Below are positions 9,312 to 18,584 of a DNA stretch of 64,000 nucleotides, piece after piece. Position 1 is the stretch's first letter, and the number at the start of each line of letters is the position of its first letter. Below the pieces are notes generated by a model, which did not search any database, was not told the origin of the DNA, and was given only the letters and a program-made list of their open reading frames with translations. Source of the DNA: Methylomonas methanica. GTDB lineage: Bacteria > Pseudomonadota > Gammaproteobacteria > Methylococcales > Methylomonadaceae. The translations under genes were made by a program, and so were the position numbers. The stretch spans positions 48,883-112,882 of the forward strand of contig LUUF01000099.1 in the NCBI GenBank assembly GCA_001644045.1. The letters are read 5' to 3'.

Positions 9312-10262
9312 TCAGGCCTGGCATTTGGCGGCGATGTGATCCATTAGCTGCGCACTAATATTGATGCCGAACTGCTTATCCAACTCCTGCACGCAGGTCG
9401 GGCTGGTGACATTGACTTCGGTCAGGTAATCGCCGATCACATCCAGGCCAACAAATATCAGGCCTTTTTCGCGCAAGGTCGGCCCGACTTGTTCGGCGAT
9501 CCAGCGATCGCGAGCGCTGAGCGGGCGGCCTTCGCCTCGGCCGCCGGCGGCCAGATTGCCGCGGCTCTCGCCGCTGGCTGGAATCCGCGCCAAACAATAA
9601 GGCACCGGTTCGCCGTTGACCACCAATATCCGTTTATCGCCGTCTTTTACCGCCGGCAAATATTTTTGCGCCATGATGTAACTGCTGCCGTGCTGGGTCA
9701 TGGTTTCCAAGATCACACTCAGATTCGGATCGTTTTCCCGCACATAAAAGATGGATGCGCCGCCCATGCCGTCCAATGGCTTCAGGATGATTTCCTTATG
9801 CTCTTGCAGAAAGCCGCGGATTTTTTGCGGATCCCTGGCCACCAAAGTATCGGTACAGCATTGCGGAAACCAGGCGGTGAACATTTTTTCGTTGGCGTCG
9901 CGTAGCGATTGCGGCTTGTTGACCACATAAACGCCTTGGCGCTCGGCCTGTTCCAGCATGTAGGTGGCGTAAATATATTCCTGGTTGAAGGGCGGGTCCT
10001 TACGCATGATGATCGCGTCCAACTCGGACAGCGCTATCTGCTGTTCGCCGAGAAACCGATGCCATTGCTTTTCGTCGCGCTCTACTTCCAGCAGGCGGGT
10101 GCGAGCATAAGCGTCGCCGTTGTGCATAAAAAGATCGGACAGTTCCATATAATGCAATTCCCAGCCGCGCGCCTGAGCTTCCAGCAGCATCGCGAAACTG
10201 GTGTCCTTTTTAATATTGATTTGGCCGATGGGGTCCATGACCATGCCGAGTTTGATAGCCAT
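9312..10262 (-). CDS. gshB: Glutathione synthetase
   Basis: This ATP-grasp enzyme joins glycine to gamma-glutamylcysteine. The 316 residues equal the Escherichia coli length and start with the typical [22 protein letters not shown]. Further marks are [18 protein letters not shown], the ATP-grasp loop [27 protein letters not shown] and the metal-binding EVNVTSPT. It is the first gene of the leftward operon gshB-tonB-yqgE-ruvX and diverges from rpmB. Confidence 0.97.
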   Translation of the reverse strand: MAIKLGMVMDPIGQINIKKDTSFAMLLEAQARGWELHYMELSDLFMHNGDAYARTRLLEVERDEKQWHRFLGEQQIALSELDAIIMRKDPPFNQEYIYATYMLEQAERQGVYVVNKPQSLRDANEKMFTAWFPQCCTDTLVARDPQKIRGFLQEHKEIILKPLDGMGGASIFYVRENDPNLSVILETMTQHGSSYIMAQKYLPAVKDGDKRILVVNGEPVPYCLARIPASGESRGNLAAGGRGEGRPLSARDRWIAEQVGPTLREKGLIFVGLDVIGDYLTEVNVTSPTCVQELDKQFGINISAQLMDHIAAKCQA

Positions 10263-10332
10263 TAAAGTCCTGTGTTATCCGAAGCAAGTGGAAATAAAAA
10301 CGATTTTATCAAATTTATTTTGCAGGCTGTTG

Positions 10333-10361
10333 TTTACCAACAAAAGTTTTTTTGATATAAA
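10333..10361 (+). promoter_or_regulatory. Sigma70-type promoter of rpmB-rpmG
   Basis: A TTTACC -35 box is followed after exactly 17 bp by TATAAA as -10 box, 40 bp before the rpmB start. The spacer is T-rich. The spacing is optimal for a housekeeping promoter, as expected for ribosomal protein genes. Confidence 0.6.
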
Positions 10362-10401
10362 GCGCGGCTATTTTGAATTAAAAGCTCGCATTGAGGTAGT
10401 C

Positions 10402-10638
10402 ATGTCCAGAGTATGCCAAGTAACAGGTAAACGCCCGGTAAGCGGGCACAACGTTTCACACGCGATGAACAGAACCAAAAGACGTTTTACGCCTAATCTG
10501 CACCACCACAGATTCTGGGTTGAAAGCGAAAACCGTTGGGTTCGTTTGAGAGTATCTTCCAAAGGTATGCGTATCATCGACAAAAACGGCATCGATGCCG
10601 TGCTGGCCGATCTGCGTAAACGCGGCGAACAATTTTAA
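10402..10638 (+). CDS. rpmB: 50S ribosomal protein L28
   Basis: The 78-residue protein starts [21 protein letters not shown] and is typical of bacterial L28 without the cysteine cluster. I chose the internal ATG because the longer upstream frame has no L28 similarity and covers the promoter. rpmG follows 12 bp later, the normal pairing in gammaproteobacteria. Confidence 0.98.
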   Translation: MSRVCQVTGKRPVSGHNVSHAMNRTKRRFTPNLHHHRFWVESENRWVRLRVSSKGMRIIDKNGIDAVLADLRKRGEQF

Positions 10639-10650
10639 GGAGACTTGAAC

Positions 10651-10806
10651 ATGCGTGACAAAATCAAATTGGTATCTAGCGAAGGCACCGGCCATTTCTA
10701 CACCACCACCAAAAACAAAAAAACCATGCCTGAAAAAATGGAGATCAAAAAATTTGATCCCGTCGTTCGTAAGCATGTGATGTACAAAGAAGCCAAAATC
10801 AAATAA
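10651..10806 (+). CDS. rpmG: 50S ribosomal protein L33
   Basis: A 51-codon gene preceded by AAGGAGACTTGAAC, an excellent ribosome binding site. The protein begins [20 protein letters not shown] and ends [11 protein letters not shown], the common L33 pattern. It lacks the CxxC zinc motif, so it is the zinc-independent (C-minus) form. It forms a two-gene operon with rpmB. Confidence 0.97.
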   Translation: MRDKIKLVSSEGTGHFYTTTKNKKTMPEKMEIKKFDPVVRKHVMYKEAKIK

Positions 10807-10862
10807 ACACCGCTTTATTGATCCGCTTTTAGGCGTTGGCGGGCTAGCAAGGTTTTGTCCGA

Positions 10863-12194
10863 CTAGCCACCGCCACCGGCTTTCTTGATCGCTTCCAGTT
10901 CGGCTTTTAACGATTCCGTAAACTTGGCAAGCGCCAAATATTTCATCTCCAAAGCCTTTTTCTCGGCTTCCAAAATATTGTATTTGGTTTTAAGTTGCTG
11001 CAGAAAGCGCCGTAAACGTTCCATATCGTCTTGCATGGAAGATTGCTCGGAAAACGAGTGATTAGTCTCGCTCTCACCGCTTATCCCTCTAAAATTACTA
11101 GTCTCAATACCGTCGTCAATCGGAAAGGATGAAGGCGCTTTCAGCTCATCCGGACTGATACTGTCGATGCCGCCGCTTAAAATCAGCGCATTGAATTTAT
11201 GCCGCATCAAGATAAAAGCCGCCGTTTCGCTAATCTTGCCGTTCTGGCAAACCACTACGATGGGATGCTGCCGATTCAGGGTTTTTAGCTGCATCCGCAA
11301 CGAAAAAAACGGCAGATTGATACTCAACGGCAAATGCCTGGGCTTATATTCGTCGGGCTCGCGCACATCGATCAAATCGGCACCCTTGGCCACTAAATCC
11401 TGGGCATCTTTATAGCTGATGTATTTAAGCGTCGGCTGTTTGATCAAGGTCAGAAATTGTTCCTTGCCCAAGCGCAACAAAGAAACATCGGTTAACGCAC
11501 TGACTGAAACATTGCGGGGTTCGCCTGAAATCAGCGCATCCTCGCCAAAGGTATCCTGATCGCTAAGTTGCGCCAGCTTGATCTCCTTGGCGTTGGGTGC
11601 GGGCTTCCTGCTGACCAAGCACTGCCCTTTTTTGATAATGTAGTAAAAATCGCCCGGCTCACCTTGATTGACAATCACAGCGCCGGCATCAACGCGTATT
11701 TCCTGCATGCCTATCAAGATTTTTTGCAAATTAGCCGGAGGCAACGCCCGAAATACCGGTGACTTCAACAAGGTCGTCATCCAGTCGTCGTTGTCCTCTA
11801 CCTCATCAACTACCATAAAACTCTCTGTTTCTTCATACGGGACATCTTGAGCCGATTTCATCATATCAGCATTCAATCGCAAAAAACGAATTCGGGAACT
11901 GGCAACGGCGTGCACTTTTCTGGGAATCTGATGCGCCAGCGCGAAACGCGCCGAAGGGCTGTCCGACTTGATCGTTTCGATCTTTAACAGATCGGTCTGC
12001 AAGGTCACGCTACCGTCGATCAAATAAACCAGATCGTTACGCTCATCGCCACATTTGAACAAAAATTGGCCTTCTTCGGCATCCTCTATCTTGATTTGTG
12101 CGCATAGCGCCTCAAATTTATTGAAGGGCAAGGTGGATAGCGGAATTAATTGCCGAATCACACGGCCTTCAGCGGAATGGATGTCGACAGCCAC
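10863..12194 (-). CDS. Double cyclic-nucleotide-binding / rhodanese / coiled-coil protein
   Basis: In order the 443 residues contain a degenerate cNMP-binding beta-barrel (about 20-125; FLFKCGDERNDLVYLIDG), a well-formed cNMP-binding domain (about 140-260; VIVNQGEPGDFYYIIKKG, DTFGEDALISGEPRNVSV), a rhodanese domain (about 265-350; DLIDVREPDEYKPRHLP, with the active-site-like Cys in VVVCQNGKISETAA) and a C-terminal coiled coil (about 385-440). There is no DNA-binding domain, so this is not a CRP-type factor. It may link a cyclic nucleotide signal to sulfur or redox chemistry. It is a single gene facing degQ. Function unknown. Confidence 0.85.
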   Translation of the reverse strand: MAVDIHSAEGRVIRQLIPLSTLPFNKFEALCAQIKIEDAEEGQFLFKCGDERNDLVYLIDGSVTLQTDLLKIETIKSDSPSARFALAHQIPRKVHAVASSRIRFLRLNADMMKSAQDVPYEETESFMVVDEVEDNDDWMTTLLKSPVFRALPPANLQKILIGMQEIRVDAGAVIVNQGEPGDFYYIIKKGQCLVSRKPAPNAKEIKLAQLSDQDTFGEDALISGEPRNVSVSALTDVSLLRLGKEQFLTLIKQPTLKYISYKDAQDLVAKGADLIDVREPDEYKPRHLPLSINLPFFSLRMQLKTLNRQHPIVVVCQNGKISETAAFILMRHKFNALILSGGIDSISPDELKAPSSFPIDDGIETSNFRGISGESETNHSFSEQSSMQDDMERLRRFLQQLKTKYNILEAEKKALEMKYLALAKFTESLKAELEAIKKAGGGG

Positions 12195-12337
12195 GTAAGC
12201 GTTGCGAATAAAAAGTGAAGGAAAACCAACAAGAAAACTTCATCTATGATAGTCGATTATTAAGTAAACTCTCAGTGAAACATTTTGCCACCCAGCGTGT
12301 CCATGCTGGCAACTTAACTGCCTGGAATGCAAAAACC

Positions 12338-13687
12338 ATGACGAACATGAACAAACTATTCCTGATTATCCTGTTTGGCCTGAGCAGTTGGCAGGCCCAT
12401 GCAGTATTACCCGGACAAGTAGATGGCGCGCCGCTGCCGTCCCTGGCGCCGATGTTGGAGCAAAGCATGCCGGCGGTGGTTAATATTTCCACCTCCACCA
12501 ACGTGCGGATGCAAGAAAATCCGTTGATGAACGACCCGGTATTTCGGCGTTTTTTCAACATTCCCAATAACCCCAAGCAGCAGCAACGCAACAGCCTCGG
12601 CTCCGGCGTGATTATCGACAAAGACCAAGGTTATGTGTTGACCAACAATCACGTGATCGACAAAGCCGACAAAATCACCGTCACCCTGAGCGATGGCCGC
12701 CAACTCAACGCCAAATTGCTGGGAACCGATCCGGAAGCGGATGTCGCGGTGATTCAAATTCCTGCCGACAATCTCAGTGCGCTGAAAATCGCCGACTCCA
12801 GCCAACTCAAAGTCGGCGACTTCGTGGTCGCCATCGGCAACCCGTTCGGCCTGGGGCAAACCGTCACCTCCGGTATCGTCAGCGCTCTAGGCCGCTCCGG
12901 GCTAGGCATCGAAGGTTACGAAGATTTCATCCAGACCGATGCCTCGATCAACCCCGGCAACTCCGGCGGCGCCTTGGTAAATTTACGCGGCGAATTTGTC
13001 GGCATGAACACCGCGATTCTGGCACCCAATGGCGGCAATGTCGGCATCGGTTTTGCCATTCCATCCAATATGGCCACTCGACTGATGGAATCCTTAGTTC
13101 AGCACGGCGAAGTCCGCCGTGGCTTGCTCGGCGTTACGACTCAAGACCTGACGCCGGAATTGGTGAAGGCCTTTGCCCTGAAAAGCCAGCATGGTGCGGT
13201 GGTCAGTCGGGTTGACGCCGGATCGCCAGCCGAAAAGGCCGGCCTGGAGCCGGGCGATATTATCGTGGCGATCAACGGTCAGGATGTGAAAGGCGGCAGC
13301 ACGCAAATTCGTAACGCGGTTGGCTTGCTGCAAATCGGCGATACCGCCAGCCTGGAAATCATGCGCGGCGAGGAACGCAAGTCGCTACAAGCCACCATCG
13401 GCAAGCCGAAACGGCCGGAGCTGGAAGGCAATAAACTGCATCCGACCTTAAGCGGCGCAGTACTTGGTGTGACGCCCAAGGATCAGGTGGAAGGCGTGAT
13501 GATCGAAAAAGTCGAACAGAATTCCAAAGCCTGGAAATCCGGCTTGCGCCCGGGCGACGTTATCGTTACCACCAACCGTTACCGAGTCAGAAATCTGGAC
13601 GAGATCAAGCAAGTGGTCAATCCCAATGCGCCGCTGCTGGTCAATCTGCAGCGCGGCGGCGAAGCGTTTTTTGTAGTACTGCAATAA
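12338..13687 (+). CDS. degQ: DegQ/DegP-type periplasmic serine protease (HtrA family)
   Basis: This periplasmic protease and chaperone degrades misfolded envelope proteins. From the chosen ATG the 449 residues have a signal peptide ending near WQAHA, a trypsin-like domain with triad His105 (LTNNHVID), Asp135 (PEADVAVIQ) and Ser209 (PGNSGGALV), and two PDZ domains (from GLLGVTTQDL and from AVLGVTPKDQ). The long Q-linker of DegP is absent, favouring DegQ. An upstream in-frame start would bury the signal peptide, so I reject it; the second ATG nine bases later is equally possible. The stop lies one base from that of rep on the other strand. Confidence 0.93.
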   Translation: MTNMNKLFLIILFGLSSWQAHAVLPGQVDGAPLPSLAPMLEQSMPAVVNISTSTNVRMQENPLMNDPVFRRFFNIPNNPKQQQRNSLGSGVIIDKDQGYVLTNNHVIDKADKITVTLSDGRQLNAKLLGTDPEADVAVIQIPADNLSALKIADSSQLKVGDFVVAIGNPFGLGQTVTSGIVSALGRSGLGIEGYEDFIQTDASINPGNSGGALVNLRGEFVGMNTAILAPNGGNVGIGFAIPSNMATRLMESLVQHGEVRRGLLGVTTQDLTPELVKAFALKSQHGAVVSRVDAGSPAEKAGLEPGDIIVAINGQDVKGGSTQIRNAVGLLQIGDTASLEIMRGEERKSLQATIGKPKRPELEGNKLHPTLSGAVLGVTPKDQVEGVMIEKVEQNSKAWKSGLRPGDVIVTTNRYRVRNLDEIKQVVNPNAPLLVNLQRGGEAFFVVLQ

Positions 13688-13688
13688 G

Positions 13689-15695
13689 CTAATTCAACAT
13701 CGTTTTCAGCGCGGCCAGGCTGGCCTTGCCGCGCTGCTTGATTTCTTCCGGAGCCAACTGTTTTTTGTTGGCCCACTCCAAATCATCTTCCGGCAGTTCG
13801 TTCAAGAACCGGCTGGGTTCGCACTCAGCCATATCGCCGTAGCGCTTGCGGTGGGTGCAATAGCTAAAGGTCAGGGTTTGCTGGGCGCGGGTGATGCCGA
13901 CATAAGCTAGGCGCCGTTCCTCCTCGATATTATCGGTTTCGATACTGTTTTGATGCGGCAGCAGGTTTTCTTCCATGCCGATCAAAAACACATGCGGAAA
14001 CTCCAGACCCTTGGCGGCATGCAGCGTCATCAAGCTCACCTGATCGCCGGCTTCGTCTTCCTGATTGCGATCCAAAATATCCAGCAGCATCACCTTGGCG
14101 ATCACATCCGCCAGCGACTGCTCGACGCCTTGCTCCTTGGTGGCAATCCGCTGCAGCCACTCGATCAACTCATAAACGTTTTTCAATTTACGTTCCGCCG
14201 ACGCCGGGGTTTTACTGTTCTCTTGCAGCCAGGCCGAATAGTTTATTTCGTCAACCATCCGGTTAATCACGACAAAGGTATCCTCGCGCTCGGTCTTGAT
14301 AGCAGTTTCCTTCAGCCAATCGCAAAATTTGCTTAGTCGCTGCATCGACTTTTCCGGCAGCCGTTGCTGCAGACCCAACTCGTTGCAGGCCGCAAACAGA
14401 CTGATATGCCGCTCGTTGGCATAAGCGCCGAGCTTTTCCAGCGTAGTCGGGCCGATCTCTCGGCGCGGGGTGTTAATCACCCGCAAAAATGCCGCGTCGT
14501 CGTCGCGATTAACCAGCAGCCGCAGATAAGCCAACACGTCCTTGATCTCCGCGTAGGAAAAAAACGAGGCGCTACCGCTGATGAAATAGGGCACATTGTT
14601 CTCGCGCAATTCCTTCTCGAACAAACGAGACTGGTGGTTGCCGCGATACAGGATTGCATAATCGCCATAACTGCCGCCTGTCTTGAAGCGGTGATGGACT
14701 ATCTCGGCGGTGACTTGCTTGGCTTCGGCAACGTCGTTCTTATGGCTGAGCACCCGCAGCGGGTCGCCATAACCCAGCTCGCTCCATAATTTTTTCTCGA
14801 AGGCATGCGGGTTATTGGCGATCAATTGATTGGCCACCTTTAAAATCCGCCCGGCGGAACGGTAATTTTGTTCCAACTTGATCACCTGCAAGCGGCTGTA
14901 ATCCTTTTGCAACTGGCCCAGGTTTTCCGGCTGCGCGCCACGCCAGGCGTAGATCGACTGATCATCGTCGCCGACCACCGTGAAGCGGCCCAGATTGCCG
15001 GCCAATAGCTTAACCAATTGGTATTGGGTGATGTTGGTGTCCTGATATTCGTCTACCAGCAAATAGCGAATCTTGTTCTGCCATTTTTCCAACACGGCCG
15101 GATGCTGTTGGAACAGCAGTACCGGCAACAAAATCAGATCGTCGAAATCGGTGGCGTTATAAGCCTTCAAGCTACGGGTAAAGGCTTCGTAAAGCAGGGC
15201 CGCCGGCAGGCTGTTAGCATCGGATTGGCTCAAGGCTTGTAACGGCGTGATAAAAGCGTTTTTCCACTGGCCGATCTGCCAGTTGTACTGTTCGACATGA
15301 TCAATATCGCAACCGCCGACGCCATGGCTGATCAGGTTGCGCAACAAAGTCAGCCGGTCCTGTTCGTCGAACAAGGTAATCGCCGCCTTATAGCCTAGGG
15401 CTTTATGTTCGGCACGCAGAATATCCAGACCCAGGGAATGAAAGGTCGAGACTCTAAGCCCCCGGCCTTGCTTGTCGTCCAGCAAGCGTCCAACCCGGCT
15501 CTTCATTTCCCGCGCCGCCTTATTAGTAAAGGTCACCGCCGCGATATGCCGTGCGGCGATGCCTTGCTGGACCAGATAAGCGATCTTCTCGGTAATCACC
15601 CGCGTCTTGCCGCTACCGGCACCGGCCAGCACCAGCAAGGGTCTATCGATGATTTTAACGGCGGCTTGTTGTTGGGGATTAAGCTTGGGAGACAC
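13689..15695 (-). CDS. rep: ATP-dependent DNA helicase Rep
   Basis: This is a 668-residue superfamily 1A helicase, the length of Rep rather than UvrD. Walker A is GAGSGKTRV near residue 25, motif II is LLVDEYQDTN, motif III is GDDDQSIYAWRGA, motif IV contains EQNYRS, motif V is LMTLHAAKGLEFPHVFLIG and motif VI is VGITRAQQ. Rep moves 3' to 5' ahead of the fork and clears proteins from DNA. The gene converges on degQ with one intervening base, so no terminator can lie between them and the transcripts must overlap. Confidence 0.96.
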   Translation of the reverse strand: MSPKLNPQQQAAVKIIDRPLLVLAGAGSGKTRVITEKIAYLVQQGIAARHIAAVTFTNKAAREMKSRVGRLLDDKQGRGLRVSTFHSLGLDILRAEHKALGYKAAITLFDEQDRLTLLRNLISHGVGGCDIDHVEQYNWQIGQWKNAFITPLQALSQSDANSLPAALLYEAFTRSLKAYNATDFDDLILLPVLLFQQHPAVLEKWQNKIRYLLVDEYQDTNITQYQLVKLLAGNLGRFTVVGDDDQSIYAWRGAQPENLGQLQKDYSRLQVIKLEQNYRSAGRILKVANQLIANNPHAFEKKLWSELGYGDPLRVLSHKNDVAEAKQVTAEIVHHRFKTGGSYGDYAILYRGNHQSRLFEKELRENNVPYFISGSASFFSYAEIKDVLAYLRLLVNRDDDAAFLRVINTPRREIGPTTLEKLGAYANERHISLFAACNELGLQQRLPEKSMQRLSKFCDWLKETAIKTEREDTFVVINRMVDEINYSAWLQENSKTPASAERKLKNVYELIEWLQRIATKEQGVEQSLADVIAKVMLLDILDRNQEDEAGDQVSLMTLHAAKGLEFPHVFLIGMEENLLPHQNSIETDNIEEERRLAYVGITRAQQTLTFSYCTHRKRYGDMAECEPSRFLNELPEDDLEWANKKQLAPEEIKQRGKASLAALKTMLN

Positions 15696-15831
15696 TACGA
15701 TGACTAAAACGCGGATTTCAATATTGCGGGTATTGTCTCAGGATAGGGGATTTTCTGCTGGCGGCATTTACAATCTATGGCGACAACGGAGTCTGGTAAC
15801 GCCGAAAAACCGGAAGCGGCAGAAACGAATA

Positions 15832-16124
15832 CTAAGTTTTAATCGCGGACATGCCGCCGTCAACTTTCAAGATTTGCCCGGTAATGCAGCTGGATTTGTC
15901 CGATAATAAAAATAAAGCCATCTGCGCAATATCCTCGGCTTCGCCTAAGCGTTTCGGCGGATGGCTAGCAACGAGTCGCTTAATGCATCGCGGCTAAAAT
16001 GCTTGAACACGTTAGGCACCATGCTAGAACGGCTTAAGGAATAGACTTGAAATTGCGGCTGAGCCAAGCCCGCAAGCGCGGCGCCAATACCGCTACTGGC
16101 CCCGATAATCAAAACATTACGCAT
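15832..16124 (-). pseudogene. Remnant of a short-chain dehydrogenase/reductase
   Basis: The first 34 or so codons encode an SDR start with the NAD(P) glycine motif GASSGIGAAL. The frame then jumps to what is normally the C-terminal quarter (VPNVFKHFSRDALSDSL), so about 140 residues including the catalytic Ser and YxxxK are missing. A one-base shift then moves the rest (HPPKRLGEAEDIAQM, DGGMSAIKT) into another frame. Two independent lesions show that this is a dead gene. It lies just upstream of rep on the same strand. Confidence 0.8.
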
Positions 16125-16282
16125 GCTATCCCTCTGTTAACCGATAAAACCAAACAAAATCCATATCTTGCGGTGGGGGTGCTAATGATTTCTTCTTGTA
16201 TGCGCCGTAACGGACTGAGTTTTGCACCACTAGCCCCCGTGCCCGGAAGGCTACCGTGCGGATCCGGTTAGTCAATTCGATG

Positions 16283-16300
16283 TGCCTAATTACCTAGGCA
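16283..16300. promoter_or_regulatory. Short palindrome upstream of the YciI-like gene
   Basis: Perfect 6-bp arms TGCCTA and TAGGCA are separated by six bases. A TATAAT -10-like box follows at 16337-16342, but no good -35 box is placed for it. It may be an operator for the rightward gene at 16418. The evidence is only the symmetry. Confidence 0.3.
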
Positions 16301-16417
16301 TACCGTCCATAGCAAATTGCACGGATTATTTCTGGCTATAATGTAGCCTTCCGAAACCGCAGCGGCTTGCTTGAGCGCAACCCAGGCGATTCCTGCCATG
16401 CAAAACTCCCAACAGCT

Positions 16418-16822
16418 ATGAACGATAAAACCCCGACATCGGAATATCTGGTCATTTCCCGTGGACAATGGGACTCGGGTTTATCCCAGGAAAGAATTCA
16501 GGCCGCGATCGACGATTTCTACATTTGGCATGATAGGCTGGTAAGCGAAGGCAAGATGATAGCCGGCCAGCGTCTGGCGCCGGAAGGTAAAACCGTGGGC
16601 AAACACGGCATCACCGACGGCCCGTTTGTCGAATCCAAGGAAGTAATCGGCGGTTATTGGTTTATTTTTGCCGATAGCCTGGAACAGGCCGCAAACATAG
16701 CGGCAGACAATCCGTGTCTTGCCTGCGGCCTGATCTTCGAGATTCGGCCCATCGAAACAGAGCGCACCAGCGCTTTTGCAGTGACTTGCGAAACTCCGGA
16801 CAACCGCAATCCTGAACGGTAA
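16418..16822 (+). CDS. YCII-related (DGPF domain) protein
   Basis: The 134-residue protein has the YCII-type ferredoxin-like fold with EYLVISRG at the start and DGPFVESKEVIGGYWFI, the DGPF family signature. Such proteins are often coded beside ECF sigma factors, but none lies here. Proposed roles for YciI relatives are small-molecule lyase or dehydrohalogenase-like reactions; none can be assigned here. The start was chosen at MNDKTPTSEYL because the upstream codons carry no family similarity. Confidence 0.8.
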   Translation: MNDKTPTSEYLVISRGQWDSGLSQERIQAAIDDFYIWHDRLVSEGKMIAGQRLAPEGKTVGKHGITDGPFVESKEVIGGYWFIFADSLEQAANIAADNPCLACGLIFEIRPIETERTSAFAVTCETPDNRNPER

Positions 16823-16849
16823 TAAGCCGGATAACATTATATTTTACGA

Positions 16850-17476
16850 ATGAATCTACATCGATTGGGCATCTGTTGCGGCATCGCGGCCCCGGTAATC
16901 TGGCTGTCGCTGATTGGCCTGGCCGGCGCCATGCGCCCGGAGTTCAGCCACAGCTATCAATACATCAGCGAGCTGGGCGAACGCGGCAGCGTCACGGAAA
17001 TACCGATGCGCTATATCGGCTTCGAATTCACCGGCTTTTTGTATCTGTGTTTTGCCGTTGCTCTGCCCGCAACTCTAGGAAGAGATTGGCGTTCGGCGCT
17101 GGTTGCCGCGCTAATCGGCCTGGACGGACTGGGGCGCATCGGGGCGGGTATATTCGCCTGCGATCCAGGTTGTGCCGGCTTATCGTCTAGCCAGGAATTG
17201 CATCGGCTGTTCGCCATGACCGGCTTTTCTGCGGCTATTCTGGCGGCAATTGCTTGCGGGATCGTGTTCCGGCGTGATGCCTGGCTGGGTATTCTTAGCG
17301 TTTACTCGATAGGAAGCGGCCTGCTGGCGGCGATTTTTCTGCTGCTGATGACGTGGGAGGCCAATCCCATGGAGACACCCGGCCTGTTTGAACACTTGGC
17401 AACCAGTATGCTCTCCATCTGGCTGCTGGTGTTTGCTGCGCGTTTATCGCGCACGCCTGCGAGGAGAATGGAATAG
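16850..17476 (+). CDS. DUF998 integral membrane protein
   Basis: This 208-residue protein has about six hydrophobic helices and the DUF998 pattern: a first helix followed by HSYQYISELGERGS, then repeated GxGRIGAGIFACDPGC and a final helix. DUF998 proteins are of unknown function in the inner membrane. The gene follows the YCII-like gene after 27 bp and probably forms a small operon with it. A basic C-terminal tail (RLSRTPARRME) ends the protein. Confidence 0.82.
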   Translation: MNLHRLGICCGIAAPVIWLSLIGLAGAMRPEFSHSYQYISELGERGSVTEIPMRYIGFEFTGFLYLCFAVALPATLGRDWRSALVAALIGLDGLGRIGAGIFACDPGCAGLSSSQELHRLFAMTGFSAAILAAIACGIVFRRDAWLGILSVYSIGSGLLAAIFLLLMTWEANPMETPGLFEHLATSMLSIWLLVFAARLSRTPARRME

Positions 17477-17568
17477 CAAACACGCAAACCAGGGGCGGTT
17501 TCCCGAGAGCAGGAACTTTCCAGGATTTAATCCGCCGAAATTCCAACACAAAAGCAGTGGGAGGAAAC

Positions 17569-17955
17569 GTGATAAGTGCTGTGTATGCCGCGTTGGCGGC
17601 TTTATTGATTGCTTGGTTATCCCTACGGGTTATCAAATTGCGTCGGGCGAAAAAAGTTATTTTCGGAGATGGCGGCGAAACCGATTTGCAAATCGCCATT
17701 CGCGCCCAAGGCAACGCCACCGAATACATACCGATACTGCTGATTCTGCTGGCTTTGTTGGAATTAAGCGGCGGACACGCGGCGCTGCTGCACACCGGCG
17801 GCGTAGCGATCATTCTGGGCCGTGTGGTGCATGCGCGAGGCCTATTGCGCGCAAATCTTGACCAACGCGTACTTGGCATGCAAATCACTATTTTTACCTT
17901 GATTGGCTTGGCCGCCGCCGATCTGGGCTACGCCGCTTATGCGGCATTCGGGTAA
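17569..17955 (+). CDS. MAPEG family membrane protein
   Basis: The 128-residue protein has four predicted helices and the MAPEG pattern: RAQGNATEYIPILLILLALLE with the conserved Asn/Glu, then RVVHARGLL. MAPEG proteins include microsomal glutathione transferases and eicosanoid enzymes; bacterial ones may conjugate glutathione to hydrophobic electrophiles. I choose the second GTG (MISAVYAAL) since a GGGAGGA ribosome binding site lies just before it and overlaps an upstream in-frame GTG, which therefore cannot be the start. Its own substrate is unknown. Confidence 0.85.
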   Translation: MISAVYAALAALLIAWLSLRVIKLRRAKKVIFGDGGETDLQIAIRAQGNATEYIPILLILLALLELSGGHAALLHTGGVAIILGRVVHARGLLRANLDQRVLGMQITIFTLIGLAAADLGYAAYAAFG

Positions 17956-17982
17956 GGCTTAGCCGCTTGGGCTATTGATAGG

Positions 17983-18417
17983 TTAGGGTCGCCTACGCCA
18001 GACGATAATACCGGTGGCCAGCGTGATTTCTCTTAGAAAACACAGCAAACCGCCGATCAGCGCCAACATCGCCGCAATAAACAATAGCGAAACCGCGTCG
18101 GACAAATCGATGGCAAATTCCACGCCCACGAACATGGCGACAATTGACATGCAAACCAATAAGGCGCAAGTGGTGCATAAGGTGATTGACCAATGAGTCC
18201 AATGCGCCCGCCGCGCCAAGGTCTGCATCTCGGCGAAGTATTCCTCGGCTTCGGCGCCATCGAGTTTACCGAGTAAACGAAACCGATCCACGGTTCGTCC
18301 CAGGCGATTGGTCAACACCCCCAGAATACCGGCTACACCGGTCAGCAGAAATACCGGGGCGACCGCCTGTTGAATCACGTGAGCAACCGTCGGTATATTG
18401 GCTATGGCATCCATCAT
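17983..18417 (-). CDS. DUF2721 membrane protein
   Basis: The 144-residue protein starts MMDAIANIPTVAHVIQQAVAP and continues VFLLTGVAGILGVLTNRLGR, the DUF2721 signature, with three predicted membrane helices and a cytoplasmic loop between the first and second (FAEMQTLARRAHW). The family is common in proteobacteria and has no known function. The start was placed at the ATG pair in front of the conserved region rather than at the long upstream extension. It diverges from the TIGR03790 gene. Confidence 0.82.
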   Translation of the reverse strand: MMDAIANIPTVAHVIQQAVAPVFLLTGVAGILGVLTNRLGRTVDRFRLLGKLDGAEAEEYFAEMQTLARRAHWTHWSITLCTTCALLVCMSIVAMFVGVEFAIDLSDAVSLLFIAAMLALIGGLLCFLREITLATGIIVWRRRP

Positions 18418-18584
18418 AATGATCCGCAACGTTGAATACTTACAAAAATAGCGTATTCGCCACGACATATGAGACAACGATTTGTCGTTTGTCGAATAAT
18501 TTAAACAGGCGTGTTGCATTTAAACGGTGTCCGGTTACATTGACCAATCCTGCTAATCCAACCGCCAATCTCACGGAGTACCGC

